Source of the DNA: Parasulfuritortus sp049322515
GTDB taxonomy: Bacteria; Pseudomonadota; Gammaproteobacteria; Burkholderiales; Thiobacillaceae
Assembly: GCA_049322515.1 (NCBI GenBank)
Contig: JBMOQW010000032.1
Span: forward strand, 1-38,237
DNA: 38,237 nt
Direction: 5' to 3'
The notes under the pieces are model-generated. The model was not told the DNA's origin. It worked only from the letters and a program-made list of their open reading frames with translations, and did no database searches. Position numbers and translations under genes: made by a program. The number at the start of each line of letters is the position of its first letter. The stretch's first letter is position 1. Positions 1 through 8,729 of this stretch are shown here, in pieces.

Positions 1-283
1 CGGGGTAAAAACCGGGCAGTGCTGCTCTGGAAAGCAGCGATTTGTTGTGGAATTTGAGCCGGATTCGGTTACGGGCATCGCTCAGTGGCTGGGTTCATTG
101 GAAAACACGGGTTATTCGAGCTGCCCTTACCTTCGTCAGGCACATCCACGAAACTATTGCGGGCTCGCTTTTACCGACTCGTTAACAGAACCAACATTAA
201 TCCGGATCTTCGACCCAAAATTCCTCACCTCGATGTGCAACATCTATGGCAATACACCATCCCCCAGCTGGGTCATCTCAACC

Positions 284-649
284 ATGGATGCCGCACAACT
301 TGCCACCAGTGAAAAGGCATCGCCAAAATTTCATAATCATGGTTTAGGCAAACACCTACCCATCGCGCCAAAACATCCACAGATAGCAGATTCTCTGGAT
401 GCCAGGCGAATGGGATGCCCACTTCCGCTGATCCATACCGCACGTTCACTTCGTCAATTGGCGGTCGGAGAAATACTCGAAATCATTACTATCGATCCGG
501 GCTCGGTCAACGATATTGAATATTTATGTAAAAGCACAGGCGCAAAACATCTGGCCCTGGCCGAAGGGGAATACGGTTATTCTTATTATGTGGAGCGTGG
601 CCCAGGCAAAAAATCTGTTCACGAAATACTTGCTCCACAAGAAAAATAA
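284..649 (+). CDS. TusA-family sulfurtransferase-like protein
   Basis: The C-terminal ~70 residues match the TusA/SirA fold: a DAR-x-x-G-C-P-x-P motif (seen as DARRMGCPLP) with the single conserved cysteine that carries persulfide sulfur in this family, then a beta strand and the P-G-S-V-x-D-I helix start. TusA proteins relay sulfur for tRNA thiolation, molybdenum cofactor synthesis or, in sulfur oxidisers, dissimilatory sulfur metabolism. Here the cytoplasmic role is inferred only. The frame stays open back to an ATG at 47, but residues from that part have no recognisable pattern and look non-coding, so I prefer the ATG at 284 (122 aa). A start nearer the TusA domain is also possible. The gene is AT-richer than its neighbours, has no good ribosome site, and stands alone with no other sulfur gene nearby. 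Confidence 0.6.
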   Translation: MDAAQLATSEKASPKFHNHGLGKHLPIAPKHPQIADSLDARRMGCPLPLIHTARSLRQLAVGEILEIITIDPGSVNDIEYLCKSTGAKHLALAEGEYGYSYYVERGPGKKSVHEILAPQEK

Positions 650-1173
650 TAATTAACACAAAAGATAATAAAATGGCTCAATTGCGCTGCAACTCGGACT
701 TGCGGAAATGCCACCTCACGTCGGGTTTGGTGCTCGTGTTGCCAGCCGAATATGGAAAACGTTGAGCAGCCGCTTTATCTGCCTGGCTACTTCCGTTTTG
801 GGTCGGATCCGGCTGTAGCCCGAAGTGGTGAGCGGTCATTGACCTACTTCGGCGACTGAAGGGCCGTTGTCCGACGCTTTGCCGCCCGACAGTGACCACA
901 GCCCCACGGTCAGCTCAGGCCGATCAGCCGACCTTAATCAGTTCGTATCGCGTGTTTGAGCAACCAGGCTTGGCTCTCTCGCTTTGTCTTTGTCCATGGC
1001 CTGAATTAGGCATGGGTACCGCGAAGGAGCCACGCGGTTGAAAATCAGGGAGACCGGGCAGGCACGCTATGGCGTGTTGATGAGTGACCCGTTGCACGGC
1101 TTCCTTGGGCGTGGCGGAGGCTTCCCGCCAGCCTGTTTTGCCTGGGATGCGCACGGACTGGCGCTGCCGCCCA
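650..1173. other. Gene-poor interval with possible degenerate element
   Basis: About 520 bases between the TusA-like gene and the end of the aminotransferase gene. The first ~40 bases are AT-rich. From about 690 to 905 the sequence is GC-rich, and only short open frames cross it, with none resembling a known protein. I see no rRNA, tRNA, CRISPR or transposase signature. The 690-905 block reads on the minus strand like the decayed, arginine/serine-rich spurious proteins often annotated in dispersed intergenic elements. That is an impression, not a match. An imperfect hairpin occurs near 910-935 but lacks a T-tract. Confidence 0.35.
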
Positions 1174-2364
1174 TCAGGCCAATGCTTGGCCAATCCGCTC
1201 GATCGCCTTCCTGAGATTGTCCATCGACGTGGCGAACGACAGCCGGATGCAGCCTTCCGAGCCGAAGGCGGAGCCGGGCACGACGGCGACGCCGTGGTCG
1301 AGCAGGTAGCCGGTGAGGGCGAGGTCATTCTTCTCGGCCAGTTTGCCGGCGGCGTGCAGGCGTTCGATGGCGGCGCTGGCGTCCGGGAAGGCGTAAAAGG
1401 CACCGCCGCTATCGACGCACTTGAGGCCGGGGATGGCGTTGAGGCCGTCGACCACGAAGCGGTGGCGTTCCTTGAAGGCGGCCAGCATGGGCTGGATGCA
1501 GCCCTGGTCGCCGTTCAGGGCAGCTTCGGCGGCGACCTGGGAAATCGAGGTGGGGTTGGAGGTGCTCTGCGACTGGATGTTGTCCATGGCGCCGATGATG
1601 TCCTTGGGACCGGCGCAGTAGCCGATGCGCCAGCCGGTCATGGCATACGCTTTCGATACGCCGTTGAGGACCATGGTGCGGTCGTACAGGTCCGGACAGG
1701 CGTTGAGAATGTTGGCGAAGGGCTGGTCGTTGAGGCGGATGTGCTCGTACATGTCGTCCGAGGCGATCAGCACCTGGGGATGCTTGCGCAGCACCTCGCC
1801 CAGGGCGGCCAGTTCGTCCAGGGTATAGACAGCGCCGGTCGGATTGGACGGGCTGTTGATCACCAGCATCCTGGTGCGCGGGGTGATGGCCGCGGCCAGT
1901 TGCGCCGGGGTGATCTTGAAGCCTTGTTCGATGCCGGCCTCGACGATGACCGGCTTGCCGTCGGCCAGGATGACGATGTCCGGGTAGGACACCCAGTAGG
2001 GCGCCGGGATGATGACTTCGTCGCCGGGGCCGATGAGGGCCTGGCAGAGGTTGTAGAAGCTTTGCTTGCCGCCGCAGGAGACCAGGATCTGGTTGGCGGC
2101 GTAGTCGAGGCCGTTTTCCCGCTTGAATTTGCCGATGACGGCCTTTTTCAGGCTGGGGGTGCCGCCCACGGCGGTGTAGCGGGTGAAGCCATTGTTGATG
2201 GCGGCAATGCCGGCCTCGCGGATGTGGGCCGGGGTGTCGAAATCGGGTTCACCCACGCCCAGGTTGACAATGTCCTTGCCTTCGGCCTTGAGTTGCGCGG
2301 CGCGGGCAGAGATGGCCAGGGTGGGAGAGGGCTTGATGTTGCGAACGCGTTGAGAGAGTTCCAC
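1174..2364 (-). CDS. Class I PLP-dependent aminotransferase (aspartate aminotransferase-like)
   Basis: A 396-residue fold-type I aminotransferase of the kind annotated as aspartate aminotransferase (aspB/aatA-like), which moves an amino group between aspartate and 2-oxoglutarate using pyridoxal phosphate in the cytoplasm. Visible marks are the N-terminal G-x-G-E-P-D-F-D-T-P segment (~38-45), S-N-P-T-G with the cofactor-binding asparagine (~174), the aspartate that pairs with the pyridine nitrogen (D203) followed by Y206, and the Schiff-base lysine in S-K-A-Y-A-M-T-G-W-R (K238). The substrate-carboxylate arginine is near the C terminus in C-I-R-L-S-F. Length is normal. The start is a GTG with a weak AAGG upstream, behind a good sigma-70 promoter at 2434-2462. 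It is transcribed alone, downstream of the two-component genes on the same strand. Exact substrate preference cannot be told from sequence. Confidence 0.92.
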   Translation of the reverse strand: MELSQRVRNIKPSPTLAISARAAQLKAEGKDIVNLGVGEPDFDTPAHIREAGIAAINNGFTRYTAVGGTPSLKKAVIGKFKRENGLDYAANQILVSCGGKQSFYNLCQALIGPGDEVIIPAPYWVSYPDIVILADGKPVIVEAGIEQGFKITPAQLAAAITPRTRMLVINSPSNPTGAVYTLDELAALGEVLRKHPQVLIASDDMYEHIRLNDQPFANILNACPDLYDRTMVLNGVSKAYAMTGWRIGYCAGPKDIIGAMDNIQSQSTSNPTSISQVAAEAALNGDQGCIQPMLAAFKERHRFVVDGLNAIPGLKCVDSGGAFYAFPDASAAIERLHAAGKLAEKNDLALTGYLLDHGVAVVPGSAFGSEGCIRLSFATSMDNLRKAIERIGQALA

Positions 2365-2433
2365 TGGATGGCCTTGAGCAGGATGCGCCGGTCGGTGGGG
2401 CGCGAAATATTGGGTTTCCGACGATTTCGCGCG

Positions 2434-2462
2434 ATTCTACCTAATGGTGCGCCCATTCCCAA
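2434..2462 (-). promoter_or_regulatory. Sigma-70 promoter of the aminotransferase gene
   Basis: On the minus strand TTGGGA (2462-2457) and TAGAAT (2439-2434) are separated by exactly 17 bases, about 70 bases before the GTG start of the aminotransferase. The match is good, but this is prediction only. Confidence 0.5.
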
Positions 2463-2509
2463 GGTATCGCCCAGAACCGGGCGGGGGTCGACCGCGACGA
2501 CCTTGACCT

Positions 2510-3478
2510 TCAGGAGGACGTGCGGCCAAGGCCTCTGAAGAAATCCAGGATGCGTTTCGTGGCCTGGCCGTTGCCGGCATGTGCCGTGGACTGTTCCACC
2601 CGGTGGCGATGGGCCAGTTGCGGAGTCGATTTCATGGCATGGTGGCGTTGAAGACCGGACTCGATTCCGCGCCAAGTCATGTTGCGTCGGACCGGTTTGA
2701 GCAGGAATCGGTGGATTTGCGCCTGGTTGATGAGCCCGACCAGGGTCGATGAATCCTGATAGGAGGTGAGCGCCAAGGTGACGATATGGGGTTGGTGGCG
2801 CTTGAGGGACTTGACCAGTTCGGTGATGTCTTCGCCGCCGAGACGTACCTCGGAAATCACCAGGGAGACTTCGTGCCTGCCGAGAATCCTGAGCACCGCC
2901 TCGACGTCGGTCGCCCATTCCAGGACATGGCGGCCGGGCAATTGCTCCTCCAGCAGGGCCTTGATTTCCTTGGCCGTGCCAGGATCCTCGTCGATGATCA
3001 GAATGCGATCTGCCGAGGTTCCGACCTGATTCTTCGTTGCAGGTACGGCCGGAGCAGTTTCCAGTTGCCGCGCGATGGCGACGGCGTCGTCGATGGTGAC
3101 GCGGATGTCCTCCGGATTCCAGGGTTTGCTGATGTAGCGGAACACCTCCCCGTCATTGATCGAGCCGGTGATGGCTTCCAGGTCGGAATAACCAGTCAAC
3201 AGGAGGCGCATCGTGTTGGGCGAGATTTCCCGGGCCTGACGCAGTAGCTCGATGCCGGCCATGATGGGCATGCGCTGGTCGCTGATCAGGGCATGGACCT
3301 GTTCCTGGCGCAGGATGTCCAGGGCTTCGAAGCCGCTGGTCGTTGTCCGTATCCGGTAGCGTTGGGCAAACATCATGCGCAGGGAACGCAGGATGCGTTC
3401 CTCGTCATCCACGAACAGCAAGGTAGCTTTTTCCGGCATGGCTGGCCGCGCGGCGGTGTGGACTACGCTGGCGTGCAT
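2510..3478 (-). CDS. Double-receiver response regulator (REC-REC)
   Basis: A 322-residue protein made of two receiver domains and a short C-terminal tail, with no DNA-binding or enzymatic output. The first receiver (about 17-135) is complete: acidic pair D24-D25, phospho-acceptor D67 in L-I-S-D-Q-R-M-P, T95 and K118. The second (about 157-268) keeps the I-I-D-E-D acidic pocket, T238 and K261. At the acceptor position it has glutamate (E210 in V-I-S-E-V-R-L), so it is probably a pseudo-receiver that cannot be phosphorylated in the usual way. It begins 10 bases after the stop of the CBS-domain histidine kinase, which is its likely phosphodonor. The first receiver resembles those of the RpfG/HD-GYP group, but the output domain is missing. 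An in-frame ATG at 3439 is an alternative start. A phosphorelay or protein-interaction role is inferred. Confidence 0.85.
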   Translation of the reverse strand: MHASVVHTAARPAMPEKATLLFVDDEERILRSLRMMFAQRYRIRTTTSGFEALDILRQEQVHALISDQRMPIMAGIELLRQAREISPNTMRLLLTGYSDLEAITGSINDGEVFRYISKPWNPEDIRVTIDDAVAIARQLETAPAVPATKNQVGTSADRILIIDEDPGTAKEIKALLEEQLPGRHVLEWATDVEAVLRILGRHEVSLVISEVRLGGEDITELVKSLKRHQPHIVTLALTSYQDSSTLVGLINQAQIHRFLLKPVRRNMTWRGIESGLQRHHAMKSTPQLAHRHRVEQSTAHAGNGQATKRILDFFRGLGRTSS

Positions 3479-3488
3479 GGCGGCGATC

Positions 3489-4754
3489 TCAGTTCAACTT
3501 GAGCCGGTGGGGCAGGCTGACACAGAACTTGGTGCCGAGCCCGACTTGAGAGGCCACCCGGATGTGGCCGCCATGCCTGCGCACGATCTGGTACGCGATC
3601 GACAGGCCCAGTCCGGTGCCCTGGCCGATCGGCTTGGTCGTGAAAAAAGGATCGAAGATGTGTTTCAGGTTTTCCTGGGGAATGCCTTTGCCCGTGTCCT
3701 GGACGATGGCATGCACGTAGCGTTCGTCCGAATAGGTTTTCACCAAGATGCGCCCCTTGTCGTCGATGGCATGCGCGGCATTGGTGAGCAGGTTGAGGAA
3801 GATCTGGTTGATCTGCGATGGGGCGCAGGTGACCGGCGGCGTGTTGCCATAGTCCTTGATGATCTCGGCTTTGTGCTTGAGTACGTTGCGCGCGATCAGC
3901 AAGGCACTGTCCAGGCACTGGTTCAGGTTGACATTGTCGACCGGTGCCTGGTCTAGCCGGCTGAAATCCCGCAGATTGAGCACGATCTCGGAAATCTGCT
4001 CCACACCGTAGAGCGTGTCGTCGAACAAGTTTTCGACATCCTCGCGGGTGAACCCGGACTCGAACTCCTCGCGCATTTCCCGGATCGAGGCCAGGCCGGC
4101 TTCCAACTCGATCTCATCGGCTTCGCCCGACATCAGCCTGGCCAACAGGCTTTCGTAGGCGATCAGTCGGGTTTGCATCAGGCTGAGCGCATCGCGCGCC
4201 AGGTTGATGTTGTTTTTGACGTAACCGAGGGGGGTGTTGATCTCGTGCGCGACCCCGGCCACCATTTGGCCGAGCGAAGCCATCTTTTCCGATTGCACGA
4301 GCTGGGTCTGGGAGGACTTCAAACGGTCGTAGGCCTTGGCCAGTTCCCGGTTGCGGTGATCCAGGCGCGCTTGCATGCTTCTCAGCAGGTCCACGACATG
4401 GCCGACGCCGAGGTACTGGTTTTCCCGCGTGATGATGAAATCCTCGGTGATCGGGAAACGCACATTGTCGGCGATGTACTGGCTGATCCGGTCCAGGGGC
4501 TGTTCGATATCCACCACCAGGGGCTTGGGATTCATGACCGTGACCACGGGCTTGCGGCCATGCAGTTCGCGACCGTACATCTTCATGAAAATGGTCTGCA
4601 ATTCGTCACGACTGACCGTGCCGACCGGTTGTCCTTGGTCGACCACGGGCAAACACAGGAATCGCCGGTAATCTTGTTGGAGAAGCAGTTCGCTGACGTC
4701 ATTGACGGTATGGCGAGGCGTGAGGGGCGTGACCCGAACCAGCAAGGATTCCAT
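3489..4754 (-). CDS. Sensor histidine kinase with N-terminal CBS pair
   Basis: A 421-residue soluble kinase. Residues 1-125 form two CBS-like repeats, modules that usually bind adenine nucleotides. A short coiled coil (about 125-155) leads into the H-box M-A-S-L-G-Q-M-V-A-G-V-A-H-E-I-N-T-P with phospho-accepting H170, and then a HATPase domain with an N-box (N-L-L-T-N-A-A-H-A-I-D), D-T-G-K-G-I-P and G-T-G-L-G-L-S. There are no membrane segments, so it probably senses an internal signal such as energy charge through the CBS pair. That is inference from the domain type. The frame opens with a TTG at 4799, but the ATG at 4754 begins right at the CBS homology and is preferred. It is co-transcribed with the double-receiver protein downstream and diverges from uvrB. 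Confidence 0.87.
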   Translation of the reverse strand: MESLLVRVTPLTPRHTVNDVSELLLQQDYRRFLCLPVVDQGQPVGTVSRDELQTIFMKMYGRELHGRKPVVTVMNPKPLVVDIEQPLDRISQYIADNVRFPITEDFIITRENQYLGVGHVVDLLRSMQARLDHRNRELAKAYDRLKSSQTQLVQSEKMASLGQMVAGVAHEINTPLGYVKNNINLARDALSLMQTRLIAYESLLARLMSGEADEIELEAGLASIREMREEFESGFTREDVENLFDDTLYGVEQISEIVLNLRDFSRLDQAPVDNVNLNQCLDSALLIARNVLKHKAEIIKDYGNTPPVTCAPSQINQIFLNLLTNAAHAIDDKGRILVKTYSDERYVHAIVQDTGKGIPQENLKHIFDPFFTTKPIGQGTGLGLSIAYQIVRRHGGHIRVASQVGLGTKFCVSLPHRLKLN

Positions 4755-4895
4755 TGGCAAACGGTGAGGTGACAAGTGAGTGGGCACGCATCTTGGCAAG
4801 TGAATGTTTCAGGCATGCGTGCTGCTACCGGGGCGCTGTCCCGGATCAGCCGATGCTCTACGATCCCCGGGCGACGTCGGTCAGCGCAGGCTGGA

Positions 4896-4901
4896 TATAA
4901 T
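4896..4901 (+). promoter_or_regulatory. Probable -10 box upstream of uvrB
   Basis: A perfect TATAAT lies about 100 bases before the uvrB start, in the gap between the divergent kinase gene and uvrB. The region 17 bases upstream (GACGTC) is a poor -35, so only the -10 is supported. No CTG-N10-CAG LexA-type box is visible nearby. Confidence 0.4.
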
Positions 4902-5001
4902 GCGGCGTGCCCTGCAAGACGCAGGTCGGCGGGATTCGCCACGTTTTCGATTCGACAACTTGGAGGGGAAGGGTGGCGATGGTGATCTTTCCGTGGCAGC
5001 A

Positions 5002-7050
5002 ATGACCGATTCGGTGACATTTCCCAATAGCCCGTATTCTCTGCACCAGCCCTTCGAGCCCTCCGGTGATCAGCCCGAGGCGATCGCGAAGCTGGTGGCG
5101 GGAATCGGTGCCGGCATGAAGTGCCAGACCCTGCTGGGTGTCACCGGTTCGGGCAAGACCTACACCATGGCCAACGTCATCGCCCGCACCGGTCGGCCGG
5201 CCTTCGTGATGGCGCCCAACAAGACCCTGGCGGCCCAGTTGTATTCGGAGTTCCGCGAGTTCTTTCCGGAAAACGCGGTCGAGTACTTCGTTTCCTACTA
5301 CGACTACTACCAGCCCGAGGCCTACGTCCCGGCGCGCGACCTGTTCATCGAGAAGGATTCCAGCATCAATGAACACATCGAGCAGATGCGTTTGTCGGCC
5401 ACCAAGGCGATCCTGGAACGGCGCGACTGCGTGATCGTCGGCACGGTGTCAGCCATCTACGGCATCGGCGATCCGTCCGACTACCACGACATGATCCTGC
5501 ACCTGAAGGCGGGCGAGAAAATCGAGCAGCGCCATATCGTCAAGCGACTCACCGCCATGCAGTACCAGCGCAACGAGATGGAGTTCAAACGCGGCGTGTT
5601 CCGGGTCAAGGGCGATGTGATCGACATCTTCCCGGCCGAGCATGCCGATTCGGCCGTGCGCATTTCCCTGTTCGACGACGAGCTGGAGACCCTCACCCTG
5701 TTCGACCCGCTCACCGGCCAGGTGTTGGGCAAGGTGGGGCGCTTCACGGTGTTCCCGTCCAGCCATTACGTGACGCCCCGCGAGACCACGCTGCGCGCCA
5801 TCGAGACCATCAAGGTGGAGCTGCGCGAGCGGCTTGATTTCTTCCATGGCCAGAACAAGATCGTCGAAGCGCAGCGCCTCGATCAGCGCACCCGGTTCGA
5901 CCTGGAAATGCTCGAGCAACTGGGGTTCTGCAAGGGCATCGAGAATTATTCCCGGCACCTGTCCGGCCGGCGCCCGGGCGATCCGCCGCCGACCTTGATC
6001 GATTACCTGCCGGAAGACACCTTGATGTTCATCGACGAGTCGCATGTCACCGTGCCCCAGGTCGGCGGCATGTACAAGGGCGACCGGGCACGCAAGGAAA
6101 ACCTGGTCGACTACGGCTTCCGGCTGCCCTCGGCCCTGGACAACCGGCCGCTGCGTTTCGACGAATTCGAACGAATGATGCGCCAGACCGTGTTCGTCTC
6201 GGCCACGCCCGGCCCATATGAGCAGAAGCATCAGGAACAGGTGGTCGAGCAGCTGGTGCGTCCGACCGGCCTGGTCGACCCGGTGATCGAGATCCGGCCG
6301 GTCGGCAGCCAGGTCGACGACCTGATGAGCGAGATCGCGTTGCGCACCGCGAAAAACGAACGGGTCATGGTGACCACCCTGACCAAGCGCATGGCCGAGC
6401 AGCTCACCGAGTACTACGCCGATCACGACATCAAGGTGCGCTATCTCCATTCCGACATCGATACCGTGGAGCGCGTGGAGATCATCCGCGACCTGCGCCT
6501 GGGGGTGTTTGATGTCCTGGTGGGCATCAACTTGTTGCGAGAAGGTCTTGATATACCGGAAGTTTCCTTGGTGGCCATCCTGGATGCCGACAAGGAAGGC
6601 TTCCTCCGCTCGGAGCGCTCGCTGATCCAGACCATCGGTCGGGCCGCCCGCCATCTGAACGGCACCGCGATTCTCTACGCCGACTCGATCACCGATTCCA
6701 TGCGTCGGGCCCTCGACGAGACCGAGCGACGACGCACCAAGCAATTGGCCCACAACACCAAGCACGGGATTGTACCCAAGGGTGTAAACAAGAAAATCAA
6801 AGATATAATCGACGGTGTTTACAACCTGGATGAAGAACAGCGCACCCTGGAGGTGGCCCAGGAACGTGCCCATTACGACCGCCTCGACGACAAGACCCTG
6901 ACCCGCGAGATCAAGCGCCTGGAGAAGGACATGCTGGCCGCGGCCAAGAATCTGGACTTCGAGCGCGCGGCCCAATTGCGCGACGAGATGCACACCTTGA
7001 AGCACCTGCTGTTTGGTGTCGACGAATCGGGTTCAGGCAACCCGGCTTGA
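5002..7050 (+). CDS. uvrB: UvrABC excinuclease subunit B
   Basis: UvrB, the damage-verifying helicase-like subunit of nucleotide excision repair, takes over damaged DNA from UvrA and recruits UvrC. The protein is 682 residues, close to the usual ~670. It shows Walker A G-V-T-G-S-G-K-T (46-53), the beta-hairpin that grips DNA (Y-Y-D-Y-Y-Q-P-E-A-Y-V-P, 99-110), the D-E-S-H motif (~345), the G-R-A-A-R-H motif VI, and a C-terminal UVR motif (about 636-675) that contacts UvrC. The frame is open from 4804, but the upstream part lies across a TATAAT promoter element and lacks homology. The ATG at 5002 starts the typical N-terminal sequence. The next gene begins 14 bases after the stop, so read-through into the receiver-TPR gene is likely. 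Confidence 0.97.
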   Translation: MTDSVTFPNSPYSLHQPFEPSGDQPEAIAKLVAGIGAGMKCQTLLGVTGSGKTYTMANVIARTGRPAFVMAPNKTLAAQLYSEFREFFPENAVEYFVSYYDYYQPEAYVPARDLFIEKDSSINEHIEQMRLSATKAILERRDCVIVGTVSAIYGIGDPSDYHDMILHLKAGEKIEQRHIVKRLTAMQYQRNEMEFKRGVFRVKGDVIDIFPAEHADSAVRISLFDDELETLTLFDPLTGQVLGKVGRFTVFPSSHYVTPRETTLRAIETIKVELRERLDFFHGQNKIVEAQRLDQRTRFDLEMLEQLGFCKGIENYSRHLSGRRPGDPPPTLIDYLPEDTLMFIDESHVTVPQVGGMYKGDRARKENLVDYGFRLPSALDNRPLRFDEFERMMRQTVFVSATPGPYEQKHQEQVVEQLVRPTGLVDPVIEIRPVGSQVDDLMSEIALRTAKNERVMVTTLTKRMAEQLTEYYADHDIKVRYLHSDIDTVERVEIIRDLRLGVFDVLVGINLLREGLDIPEVSLVAILDADKEGFLRSERSLIQTIGRAARHLNGTAILYADSITDSMRRALDETERRRTKQLAHNTKHGIVPKGVNKKIKDIIDGVYNLDEEQRTLEVAQERAHYDRLDDKTLTREIKRLEKDMLAAAKNLDFERAAQLRDEMHTLKHLLFGVDESGSGNPA

Positions 7051-7064
7051 GTTAAGCTAGCGCC

Positions 7065-8729
7065 ATGGCCATCCGATTCATGAGCAACAGCGACGTGCTG
7101 ATCGACTACGCCAGCCTGAAGACGCTGGTGGTGGATGACATTCCCGGCATGCGCAGCGCCTTGAAGATGACGCTGGCCAATTTCGGCGTAACCCGCACCG
7201 ATGTCGCCAGCACGGCCCAGGAAGCCATCATGCGGGTGACCAACACCGCCTATGACCTGATTCTTGCCGACTACAATCTGGGCGAGGCGCGCGACGGCCA
7301 GCAACTGCTGGAGGAATTGCGTCACCGCGGACTGATCACCTTGCAGACGGTCTACATCATGGTCACCGCCGAATCGGTCTACGAGAAGGTGGTCGCCACC
7401 GCTGAACTGGCGCCCGACGACTACATGCTCAAGCCATTCAATGGCGAGGTCCTGCGCAATCGCCTGGACGCCATCCTGCTCAAGAAGATGGCCTTTCGCG
7501 AAGTGCACCAGCACTTCCTGCATGGCGACCTGGAAAGCGCGGTCGAAGGTTGCGACGTCCTGCTCAAGACCAAGCCGCGCTATCTGGTCGATGCCCTCCG
7601 CTTCAAGGGCGAATTGCTTAATGCCATGGGCCATTTCAATGAAGCCGAGCAACTCTACCGGCAGATCATCGAGATGCGCGCCGTGCCCTGGGCCCGTCTC
7701 GGCCTGGCCCGGGCGCTGCACGCCCAGGGGCGCGAGGAGGAAGCCGAGGCCATTCTGCTGGATGCCCTTGAAGTCACCCCGGAAATGGTGGCGGCCTACG
7801 ACTTGCTGGCCGAAGTCCGCGTCGCCCGCCACGACACCCAGGGGGCCCAGCAAGCCCTCCAGCAAGGCACCACGATTTCCGGAAAAACCGTGCGTCGCCA
7901 GCAGTTGCTGGGTGAATTGGCCTACGAGAACGGAGACCTGGGCACCGCCCAGACGGCTTATCAGGCCGCCCTCGAAAAAGGCAAGCACTCGATCTTCGTC
8001 AGCCATGCCGACTATGGCAACCTGTGTCGGGTGCAAGTGGAGCAGGGCAACCTGACCGCCGCCATGGACACCCTGAAGAAGGGCAAGGACGTCCTCCAGC
8101 AATCGCCCGAGGGACAACTGGTCTCGGCCGTGGTGCAGGGCCTGGTGCATAGCCAGTCTGGCCAGGCAGAGGCCGCCAAGCGCGCCCTCGACGAAGCCGC
8201 CAAGCTGCGCGAATCAGGCGCGCGCGGCGACGGTCGGCTGATGCTCGACCTGGCCAGCACGCTGATCAGTCATGGCCGCCACGAAGAGGCCGACACCATC
8301 GTCGGTGAAGTGGCCAAGAATGCCCACGACAGCGAAGCCCTGCTCAACAAGGCCAAGCAGATCTACCACAACACCGGACGGGCCGAAATCGCCGAACAAC
8401 TGCTCAAGCAAGCCACGACCGAGGTCCGGCAACTCAACAACGAAGGCGTCTTCCTGGCCCAAAAGGGCGACTTCGAGGCGGCCATCGAGCGCCTGCTCAG
8501 GGCGGCCCATGAAGCGCCCTACAATCCCCGCGTCCTGATGAACGCCGCCTGGGTCATCCTGCGCGAGATCGATGAGCATGGCCTCAACGAAGCCCGCCTT
8601 GATGAAGCCAAGCGTCTGCTCGAAAGTGTCGCCAAGCTGGCGCCCGGCCATACCCGGCTGCCAGGCTTGCATACCCATGTGCGCGAAATCGAAGCACGGT
8701 TCGGCATCAAACGGAAAATCAGCTCATGA
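7065..8729 (+). CDS. Response regulator with receiver and TPR repeats
   Basis: A 554-residue protein. Residues 18-135 form a complete receiver domain: D24-D25, phospho-acceptor D69 in L-I-L-A-D-Y-N-L-G, T101 and K123. From about 145 to 540 the sequence is a series of TPR/Sel-like helical hairpins (for example A-L-R-F-K-G-E-L-L-N-A-M-G-H-F-N-E-A). There is no DNA-binding domain, so the output is likely protein-protein contact controlled by phosphorylation. The ATG at 7065 is used. A second ATG at 7080 is equally possible and neither has a strong ribosome site. It overlaps the next gene, a kinase-like ATPase, by 4 bases (ATGA), which suggests a coupled pair. The PEP-CTERM-associated TPR protein lies just downstream, but a functional link is unproven. 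Confidence 0.87.
   Translation: MAIRFMSNSDVLIDYASLKTLVVDDIPGMRSALKMTLANFGVTRTDVASTAQEAIMRVTNTAYDLILADYNLGEARDGQQLLEELRHRGLITLQTVYIMVTAESVYEKVVATAELAPDDYMLKPFNGEVLRNRLDAILLKKMAFREVHQHFLHGDLESAVEGCDVLLKTKPRYLVDALRFKGELLNAMGHFNEAEQLYRQIIEMRAVPWARLGLARALHAQGREEEAEAILLDALEVTPEMVAAYDLLAEVRVARHDTQGAQQALQQGTTISGKTVRRQQLLGELAYENGDLGTAQTAYQAALEKGKHSIFVSHADYGNLCRVQVEQGNLTAAMDTLKKGKDVLQQSPEGQLVSAVVQGLVHSQSGQAEAAKRALDEAAKLRESGARGDGRLMLDLASTLISHGRHEEADTIVGEVAKNAHDSEALLNKAKQIYHNTGRAEIAEQLLKQATTEVRQLNNEGVFLAQKGDFEAAIERLLRAAHEAPYNPRVLMNAAWVILREIDEHGLNEARLDEAKRLLESVAKLAPGHTRLPGLHTHVREIEARFGIKRKISS

Noticed and set aside
678..899. 73-codon minus-strand open frame
   Set aside because: No ribosome site, no family pattern and irregular composition; treated as non-coding.
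1084..2538. 484-codon plus-strand open frame across the aminotransferase
   Set aside because: Antisense shadow of the aminotransferase, which has every catalytic residue.
4804..5001. N-terminal extension of UvrB and an SOS box upstream
   Set aside because: The extension crosses a TATAAT element and has no homology, and no CTG-N10-CAG palindrome is present.
5449..7005. 518-codon open frame antisense to uvrB
   Set aside because: It mirrors a strongly supported uvrB in GC-rich DNA, and its residues (rich in H, L, Q, V, G, D) are typical of antisense translation with no family pattern.
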